Shown here piece by piece: positions 8,005 through 16,370 of a DNA stretch of 18,085 bases. Under the pieces are notes generated by a model. That model ran no database searches, was not told the origin of the DNA, and worked only from the letters and a program-made list of their open reading frames with translations. This DNA comes from Cristatella mucedo (Eukaryota; Bryozoa; Phylactolaemata; Cristatellidae), in the NCBI GenBank assembly GCA_009760855.2, contig WPIO01000334.1:1-18085 (forward strand), written 5' to 3'. How positions within the stretch are numbered: position 1 is the first letter of the stretch; each line of letters opens with the position of its first letter. The position numbers and the translations under genes are program-made.

Positions 8005-9978
8005 GCGATCTGCTGTGAACTCATGCAAAATAAGTAAGTCAAGTGTGAATGGCTTAATGCAAATGGCCATACTCTGCAGCAAGTTTTCACAGGCTATAAT
8101 GAGCAGTTTAAAGGTGTCTTTATTTTCAGCGATCTGCTGCAAACTCAAGCGATATGAGTTATTCCAATACGATTGCCTAAAGCAACGAGCTGCACTATTC
8201 TGCCAGCTCCTGCATGCTTCGTCGGATGGATTCAAAGTATCTAGATATTGTGCGATCTGCTGCGAACTCATGCCAAATGAATTATTCAAGTGTGGATGGC
8301 TTATTGCAAAGGGCTGCACTCTGCTGCAAGTTATCGCAGACTATAAGGAGCAGTATCGAGTCGTCTCTATATTCTGCGATCTGCTGCAAACTAATGCGAA
8401 ATAAGTTATTCAAGTGCAATTGCCTCAAGCAAGGCCCTGCACTCTGATGCCAGCTACTGCACGCTCCGACGGGTTGATTTAAAGTATCTACATATTCGGC
8501 GATCTGCTGTGAACTCATGCAAAATGAATTATTCAAGTGTGGATGGTTTATTGCAAGGGGCTGCACTCTGCTGCAAGTTATCGCAGACTATAAGGAGCAG
8601 TATCGAGGTGTTTCTAAATTCCACCATCTGCTGGAAACACAAGCGAAATGAGATATTCAAGTGCGATTGCTTAAAGCAAGGAGCTGCAATCTGCTGCAAG
8701 CTCCGGCACACTATGTCGGGTGGATTTAAAGTATCTAGATATTGTGTGATCTGCTGTGAACTCAAGCAAAATGAGTTATTCAATGCGACTGGATTAATGC
8801 AAAGCGCCTCACTCTACAGCAAGTCATAGCCGGCCATAAGGAGCAGTATCGAGGTATCTTTATAATTCGCGATCTGCTGCAAACTCTAACGAAATGAGTT
8901 ATTCAAGTGCGATTGCCTCATGCAAGGAGCTCCACTCTTCTGCCAGCTCCTGCACGATTTGTCGAGTTTATTTAAAGTATCTACGTATTGTGCGATCAGC
9001 TGCGAATTCATGCAAAATACGTTATTCAAGTGCTAATGGCTTAATGCAAGGCACAGCACTCTGCAGCAAGTTTTTGCAGGCTATAACGAGCAGTATCGAC
9101 GTGTCTTTATATTTCGCGATCTGCTGCAAACACAAGCTAAATGAGTTATTCAAGTGCGATTACCTCAAGCAAGCAGCTCCACTCTGCTGCATTCTCCTTC
9201 AGGCTTCGACGGGTGGATTTAAAGTATCTAGGTATTGTGTGATCTGCTGCAAACTCATGCGAAATGAGTTATTCAAATGGGGATTGCTTATTGCAAGGCA
9301 CCCCATTCTGCAGCAAGTTATCACAGGCTATAAGGAGCGGTATCGAGGTGTCTTTATATTCCGCGATCTTCTGCAAACTCAAGCGAAATGAGTTATTCAT
9401 GTGCGATTGCCTAAAGCAAGGAGCTGCGATCTGCTGCTAGATACTGCAGTCTTTGTCGGGTGGATTTAAAGTATCTAGATATTGTGCGATCTGCTGCGAA
9501 CTCATGCAAAATTAGGCATTCAAGTGTGAATGGCTTACTGGAAGGCACTGCACTCAGCAGCAAGTTATCGCAGGCTAAAAGGAACTGTATCGAGGTGTCT
9601 TTATATTCCGCGATCTCCTGCAAACTCAAGCGAAATGAGTTATTTCAGTGCGATTGCCTAAAGCAAGGAGCTGCAATCTGCTGCAAGATACTGCAGGCTT
9701 TATCGGGTGGATTTTAAGTATCTAGATATTGTGCGTTCTGCTGGGAACTAATACAAAATGAGTTATTCAAGTGTGGATGGCTTATTCCAAGGCGCCCTAC
9801 TTTGCAGCAAGTTATCACACGCTAGAACGAGCAGTATCGAGGTGTTTTTATATTCTGCAATCTGCTGCAAACTTAAGCGAAATGAGCTATTTCAGTGCGA
9901 TTTCCTAAAGAAGGCCCTGCATTCTGCTGCCAGACACTGCACGCTCCGACGGAACGATTTAAAGTATTTAGAGATTGT
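8005..9978 (+). repeat. HOR-5: canonical 8-dimer unit (1974 bp)
   Basis: Dimers d1 to d8 are in order with clean d7 (9486) and d8 (9733, gcgttctgctgg allele). Its d1 and start of d2 keep HOR-3/HOR-4-type variants such as tcatgccaaatgaatt. Its d8 is the HOR-1-type allele. The unit is therefore mosaic between the two allele groups, consistent with exchange or gene conversion among copies. Confidence 0.92.
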
Positions 9979-12199
9979 GCGATCTGCTGTGAACTCATGC
10001 AAAATAAGTAAGTCAAGTGTGAATGGCTTAATGCAAATGGCCATGCTCTGCTGCAGGTTTTCACAGGCTATAATGAGCAGTTTCAAGGTGTCTTTATTTT
10101 CAGCGATCTGCTGCAAACTCTAGCGATATGAGTTATTCCAATACGATTGCCTAAAGCAACGAGCTGCACTATTCTGCCAGCTCCTGCATGCTTCGTCGGA
10201 TGGATTCAAAGTATCTAGATATTGTGCGATCTGCTGCGAACTCATGCAAAATGAATTATTCAAGTGTGGATGGCTTATTGCAAGGGGCTGCACTCTGCTG
10301 CAAGTTATCTCAGACTATAAGGAGCAGTATCGAGTCGTCTCTATATTCTGCGATCTGCTGCAAACTAATGCGAAATAAGTTATTCAAGTGCAATTGACTC
10401 AAGCAAGGCCCTGCACTCTGATGCCAGCTACTGCACGCTCCGACGGGTTGATTTAAAGTATCTACATATTCGGCGATCTGCTGTGAACTCATGCAAAATG
10501 AATTATTCAAGTGTGGATGGTTTATTGCAAGGGGCTGCACTCTGCTGCAAGTTATCGCAGACTATAAGGAGCAGTATCGAGGTGTTTATAAATTCCACCA
10601 TCTGCTGGAAACACAAGCGAAATGAGATATTCAAGTGCGATTGCTTAAAGCAAGGAGCTGCAATCTGCTGCAAGCTCCGGCACACTATGTCGAGTGGATT
10701 TAAAGCATCTAGATATTGTGGGATCTGCTGTGAACTCAAGCAAAATGAGTTATTCAATGCGACTGGATTAATGCAAAGCGCCTCACTCTACAGCAAGTCA
10801 TAGCCCGCCATAAGGAGCAGTATCGAGGTATCTTTATAATTCGCGATCTGCTGCAAACTCTAACGAAATGAGTTATTCAAGTGCGATTGCCTCATGCAAG
10901 GAGCTCCACTCTTCTGCCAGCTCCTTCACGATTTGTCGAGTTTATTTAAAGTATCTACGTATTGTGCGATCAGCTGCGAATTCATGCAAAATACGTTATT
11001 CAAGTGCTAATGGCTTAATGCAAGGCACAGCACTCTGCAGCAAATTTTTGAAGGCTATAACGAGCAGTATCGACGTGTCTTTATATTTCGCGATCTGCTG
11101 CAAACACAAGCTAAATGAGTTATTCAAGTGCGATTACCTCAAGCAAGCAGCTCCACTCTGCTGCATTCTCCTTCAGGCTTCGACGGGTGGATTTAAAGTA
11201 TCTAGGTATTGTGTGATCTGCTGCAAACTCATGCGAAATGAGTTATTCAAATGGGGATGGCTTATTGCAAGGCACCCCATTCTGCAGCAAGTTATCACAG
11301 GCTATAAGGAGCGGTATCGAGGTGTCTTTATATTCCGCGATCTTCTGCAAACTCAAGCGAAATGAGTTATTCATGTGCGATTGCCTAAAGCAAGGAGCTG
11401 CGATCTGCTGCTAGATACTGCAGTCTTTGTCGGGTGGATTTAAAGTATCTAGATATTGTGCGATCTGCTGCGAACTCATGCAAAATGAGGCATGCAAGTC
11501 TGAATGGCTTACTGCAAGGCAGTGCATTCAGCAGCAAGGTATCGCAGGCTAAAAGGAGCTGTATCGAGTCGTCTCTATATTCTGCTATGTGCTGCAAACT
11601 AATGCGAAATAAGTTATTCAAGTGCAATTGCCTCAAGCAAGGCCCTGCACTATTCTGCCAGCTCCTGCATGCTTCGTCGGATGGATTCAAAGTATCTAGA
11701 TAGTGTGCGATCTGCTGCGAACTCATGCAAAATGAATTATTCAAGTGTGGATGGCTTATTGCAAGGGGCTGCACTCTGCTGCAAGTTATCTTAGACTATA
11801 AGGAGCAGTATCGAGTCGTCTCTATATTCTGCGATCTGCTGCAAACTAATGCGAAATGAATTATTTCAGTGCGATTGCCTAAAGCAAGGAGCTGCAATCT
11901 GCTGCAAGATACTGCAGGCTTTATCGGGTGGATTTTAAGTATCTAGATATTGTGCGTTCTGCTGGGAACTAATACAAAATGAGTTATTCAAGTGTGGATG
12001 GCTTATTGCAAGGCGCCCTACTCTGCAGCAAGTTATCACACGCTAGAACGAGCAGTATCGAGGTGTTTTTATATTCGGCAATCTGCTGCAAACTTAAGCG
12101 AAATGAGCTATTTCAGTGCGATTTCCTAAAGAAGGCCCTGCATTCTGCTGCCAGACACTGCACGCTCCGACGGAACGATTTAAAGTATTTAGAGATTGT
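9979..12199 (+). repeat. HOR-6: nine-dimer unit with hybrid dimers (2221 bp)
   Basis: d1-d6 are normal (9979-11459). They are followed by a d7b/d2/d1 hybrid (11460-11706), a d2/d7 hybrid (11707-11953) and d8 (11954-12199). The d4 allele is the gcatctagatattgtggg type of HOR-1 and HOR-2, whereas d5 has gcgaattc like the later units. The abnormal dimers are all after d6. Confidence 0.88.
11460..11706 (+). repeat. d7b/d2/d1 hybrid dimer
   Basis: It opens as d7b (ggcatgcaagtctgaatggc, 11489-11508) and switches to d2 before tatcgagtcgtctctatatt. It then ends like d1, with ctattctgccagctcctgca and ttcgtcggatggattc. Three dimer classes thus contribute to one 247-bp unit whose length is unchanged, so the exchanges were in register with the dimer period. 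The A box is altered to gctatgtgctgc. Confidence 0.82.
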
Positions 12200-12447
12200 G
12201 CGATCTGCTGTGAACTCATGCAAAATAAGTAAGTCAAGTGTGAATGGCTTAATGCAAATGGCCATGCTCTGCTGCAAGTTTTCACAGGCTATAATGAGCA
12301 GTTTCAAGGTGTCTATATTTTCAGCGATCTGCTGCAAACTCTAGCGATATGAGATTATTCCAATACGATTGCCTAAAGCAACGAGCTGCACTATTCTGCC
12401 AGCTCCTGCATGCTTCGTCGGATGGATTCAAAGTATCTAGATATTGT
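11707..12447 (+). repeat. Three-dimer local repeat, copy 1 (741 bp)
   Basis: The unit is a d2/d7 hybrid (d2 B half and box, then A half ttatttcagtgcgattgcc and gcaggctttatcggg of d7), d8 (11954) and d1 (12200). The same trio follows immediately in a second copy. Its length is three dimers (about 3 x 247). One extra a in gatatgagattattcc near 12350 is not in other d1 copies. Confidence 0.83.
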
Positions 12448-13151
12448 GCGATCTGCTGCGAACTCAAGGGGCTGCACTCTACTGCAAGTTATCTCAGACT
12501 ATAAGGAGCAGTATCGAGTCGTCTCTATATTCTGCGATCTGCTGCAAACTAATGCGAAATGAATTATTTCAGTGCGATTGCCTAAAGCAAGGAGCTGCAA
12601 TCTGCTGCAAGATACTGCAGGCTTTATCGGGTGGATTTTAAGTATCTAGATATTGTGCGTTCTGCTGGGAACTAATACAAAATGAGTTATTCAAGTGTGG
12701 ATGGCTTATTGCAAGGCGCCCTACTCTGCAGCAAGTTATCACACGCTAGAACGAGCAGTATCGAGGTGTTTTTATATTCGGCAATCTGCTGCAAACTTAA
12801 GCGAAATGAGCTATTTCAGTGCGATTTCCTAAAGAAGGCCCTGCATTCTGCTGCCAGACACTGCACGCTCCGACGGAACGATTTAAAGTATTTAGATATT
12901 GTGCGATCTGCTGTGAACTCATGCAAAATAAGTAAGTCAAGTGTGAATGGCTTAATGCAAATGGCCATGCTCTGCTGCAGGTTTTCACAGGCTGCAATGA
13001 GCATTTTCAAGGTGTCTTTATTTTCAGCGATCTGCTGCAAACTCTAGCGAAATGATTTTATTTCAAGTGCGATTGCCTAAAGCAAGGAGCTGCACTCTTC
13101 TGCCAGCTCCTGCATGCTTCGTCGGGTGGATTTAAAGTATCTAGATATTGT
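12448..13151 (+). repeat. Three-dimer local repeat, copy 2, with a 38-bp deletion (704 bp)
   Basis: The order is again d2/d7 hybrid, d8 (12657) and d1 (12903). Dimers d8 and d1 sit exactly 703 bp from their first-copy counterparts. The d2 part lacks 38 bases between gaactca and aggggctg, with the junction at about 12465-12467; two bases (ca) are shared at the ends. The d1 at 12903 has diverged after the A box (gcgaaatgattttatttcaa). Confidence 0.83.
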
Positions 13152-13759
13152 GCGATCTGCTGCGAACTCATGCAAAATGAATTATTCAAGTGTGGATGGC
13201 TTATTGCAAGGGGCTGCACTCTGCTGCAAGTTATCTCAGACTATAAGGAGCAGTATCGAGTCGTCTCTATATTCTGCGATCTGCTGCAAACTCATGCGAA
13301 ATGAGTTATTCAAGTGCAATTGCCTCAAGCAAGGCCCTGCACTCTGATGCCAGCTACTGCACGCTCCGACGGGTTGATTTAAAGTATCTAGATATTGTGC
13401 GATCTGCTGTGAACTCATGCAAAATGAAAAGTGCGATTGCTTAAAGCAAGGAGCTGCGATCTGCTGCTAGATACTGCAGTCTTTGTCGGGTGGATTTAAA
13501 GTATCTAGATATTGTGCGATCTGCTAAGAACTAATACAAAATGAGTTATTCAAGTGTGGATGGCTTATTGCAAGGCGCCCTACTCTGCAGCAAGTTATCA
13601 CGCTAGAACGAGCAGTATCGAGGTGTCTTTATATTCTGCAATCTGCTGCAAACTCTAAGCGAAATGAGTTATTCAGTGCGATTTCCTAAAGAAGGCCCTG
13701 CATTCTGCTGCCAGATACTGCACGCTCCGACGGGTCTATTTAAAGTATTTAGATATTGT
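12903..13759 (+). repeat. Reduced four-dimer stretch d1-d2-d3(deleted)-d8c (857 bp)
   Basis: d1 (12903) and d2 (13152) are followed by a 117-bp remnant (13399-13515) and d8c (13516-13759, ctgctaagaactaata). The whole d4-d6 block is missing here. The d1 start overlaps the end of the preceding three-dimer copy, because I list that dimer in both descriptions. In d8c the tail reads tatcacgctagaacg, two bases short. Confidence 0.82.
13399..13515 (+). repeat. Dimer remnant joining d3 to d6-type sequence (117 bp)
   Basis: It starts like d3 (tgtgaactcatgcaaaatga) and jumps at about 13427-13430 into an A monomer at aaaagtgcgattgcttaaag. It ends like the d6 A half, with gcgatctgctgctagatact and tttgtcggg. 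About 130 bases of a dimer are missing, and the following dimer class is d8c. The junction is a deletion or template switch between non-equivalent dimers. Confidence 0.8.
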
Positions 13760-16230
13760 GCGATCTGCTGTGAACTCATGCAAAATAAGTAAGTCAAGTG
13801 TGAATGGCTTAATGCAAATGGCCATACTCTGCAGCAAGTTTTCACAGGCTATAAAGAGCAGTTTCAAGGTGTCTTTATTTTCAGCGATCTGCTGCAAACT
13901 CAAGCGATATGAGTTATTCCAATACGATTGCCTAAAGCAACGAGCTGCACTATCCTGCCAGCTCCTGCATGCTTCGTCGGATGGATTCAAAGTATCTAGA
14001 TATTGTGCGATCTGCTGTGAACTCATGCAAATGAATTATTCAAGTGTGGATGGCTTATTGCAAGGGGCTGCACTCTGCTGCAAGTTATCACAGACTATAA
14101 GGAGCAGTATCGAGTCGTCTCTATATTCTGCGATCTGCTGCTGCAAACTAATGCGAAATAAGTTATTCAAGTGCAATTGCCTCAAGCAAGGCCCTGCACT
14201 CTGATGCCAGCTACTGCAGTCTCCGACGGGTTGATTTAAAAAGTATCTACATATTCGGCGATCTGCTGTGAACTCATGCAAAATGAATTATTCAAGTGTG
14301 GATGGTTTATTGCAAGGGGCTGCACTCTGCTGCAAGTTATCGCAGACTATAAGGAGCAGTATCGAGGTGTTTATAAATTCCACCATCTGCTGGAAACACA
14401 AGCGAAATGAGATATTCAAGTGCGATTGCTTAAAGCAAGGAGCTGCAATCTGCTGCAAGCTCCGGCACACTTTGTCGGGTGGATTTAAAGTATCTAGATA
14501 TTGTGTGATCTGCTGTGAACTCAAGCAAAATGAGTTATTCAATGCGACTGGATTAATGCAAAGCGCCTCACTCTACAGCAAGTCATAGCCGGCCATAAGG
14601 AGCAGTATCGAGGTATCTTTATAATTCGCGATCTGCTGCAAACTCTAACGAAATGAGTTATTCAAGTGCGATTGCCTCATGCAAGGAGCTCCACTCTTCT
14701 GCCAGCTCCTGCACGATTTGTCGAGTTTATTTAAAGTATCTACGTATTGTGCGATCAGCTGCGAATTCATGCAAAATACGTTATTCAAGTGCTAATGGCT
14801 TAATGCAAGGCACAGCACTCTGCAGCAAGTTTTTGCAGGCTATAACGAGCAGTATCGACGTGTCTTTATATTTCGCGATCTGCTGCAAACACAAGCTAAA
14901 TGAGTTATTCAAGTGCGATTACCTCAAGCAAGCAGCTCCACTCTGCTGCATTCTCCTTCAGGCTTCGACGGGTGGATTTAAAGTATCTAGGTATTGTGTG
15001 ATCTGCTGCAAACTCATGCGAAATGAGTTATTCAAATGGGGATGGCTTATTGCAAGGCACCCCAATCTGCAGCAAGTTATCACAGGCTATATGGAGCGGA
15101 ATCGAGGTGTCTTTATATTCCGCGATCTTCTGCAAACTCAAGCGAAATGAGTTATTCATGTGCGATTGCCTAAAGCAAGGAGCTGCGATCTGCTGCTAGA
15201 TACTGCAGTCTTTGTCGGGTGGATTTAAAGTATCTAGATATTGTGCGATCTGCTGCGAACTAATACAAAATGAGGCATTCAAGTATGGATGGCACATTGC
15301 AAGGCGCCCCACTTTGCAGCAAGTTATCATACACTAGAACGAGCAGTATCGAGGTGTCTTTATATTCTGCAATCTGCTGCTAACTCAAGCGAAATGAGTT
15401 ATTTCAGTGCGATTTCCTAAAGAAGGCCCTGCATTCTGCTGCCAGATACTGCACGCTCCGACGGAACTATTTAAAGTATTTAGATATTGTGCGATCTGCT
15501 GTGAACTCATGCAAAATAAGTAAGTCAAGTGTGAATGGCTTAATGCAAATGGCCATACTCTGCAGCAAGTTTTCACAGGCTATAAGAAGCAGTTTCAATG
15601 TGTCTTTATTTTCAGCGATCTGCTGCAAACTTAAGCGAAATGAGTTCTTCAAATGCGATTGCCTAAAGCAAGGAGCTGCACTTAGCTGTTAGCTCCTTCA
15701 CGCTCCGACGGGATGATTTAAAGTATCTAGATATTGTGCGATCTGCTGCGAACTCATGCAAAATGAGGCATGCAAGTCTGAATGGCTTACTGCAAGGCAG
15801 TGCACTCAGCAGCAAGGTATCGCAGGCTAAAAGGAGCTGTATCGAGGTGTCTTTATATTTCGCGATCTCCTGCAAACTCAAGCGAAATGAGTTATTTCAG
15901 TGCCATTGCCTAAAGCAAGGAGCTGCAATCTGCTGCAAGATACTGCTGGCTTTATCGGGTGGATTTAAAGTATCTAGATATTGTGCGATCTGCTAAGAAC
16001 TAATAGAAAATGAGTTATTCAAGTGTGGATGGCTTATTGCAAGGCGCCCTACTCTGCAGCAAGTTATCACTCGCTAGAACGAGCAGTATCGAGGTGTCTT
16101 TATATTCTGCAATCTGCTGCAAACTCAAGCGAAATGAGCTATTTCCGTGCGATTTCCTAAAGAAGGCCCTGCATTCTGCTGCAAGATACTGCATGCTCCG
16201 ACGGAACGATTTAAAGTATTTAGAGATTGT
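13760..16230 (+). repeat. HOR-7: ten-dimer unit (2471 bp)
   Basis: The order is d1, d2, d3, d4, d5, d6, d8b (15245), d9 (15491), d7b (15738) and d8c (15985). d7 proper is absent. HOR-8 follows the same order, so this is a second HOR type and not a single accident. Small private changes include an extra ctg in the A box at 14135-14143 (ctgctgctg) and two extra a bases at about 14237-14242. Confidence 0.88.
15738..15984 (+). repeat. Dimer class d7b
   Basis: It is d7-like but with ggcatgcaagtctgaatggc in place of ggcattcaagtgtgaatggc, and with agcagcaaggtatcgcaggc in the core. It begins again at 18028, where the window ends, and its 5' part forms the hybrid at 11460. In HOR-7 it lies between d9 and d8c. 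Confidence 0.84.
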
Positions 16231-16370
16231 GCGATCTGCTGTGAATAGATATTGTGCGATCTGCTGCGAACTCATACAAAATGCATGCTTCGTCGGATGG
16301 ATTCAAGTCTAGAATGGCGATCTGCTGCAAGGGGCAAATGCACTGGATGGCTATTGCAAGGGGCTGCACT
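16231..16370 (+). repeat. Scrambled d1/d2 patch
   Basis: After 15 bases of d1 (to about 16245) the sequence restarts at tagatattgtgcgatctgct, runs to about atacaaaatg, jumps to the d1 tail (gcatgcttcgtcggatgg), then to agtctagaatgg, then to a fresh cgatctgctgcaaggggc, and then to gcaaatgcactggatggct, before d2 resumes at attgcaaggggctgc. Every piece is array sequence, but their order and phase are broken several times within about 110 bases. It is the only stretch in the window where the monomer period is lost. Confidence 0.8.

Noticed and set aside
11460-13759. Assembly error as the explanation for all hybrids and short units
   Set aside because: It cannot be excluded for single junctions, but the d2/d7 hybrid recurs twice and d7b/d9/d8b order recurs in HOR-7 and HOR-8. 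At least these arrangements therefore look real.
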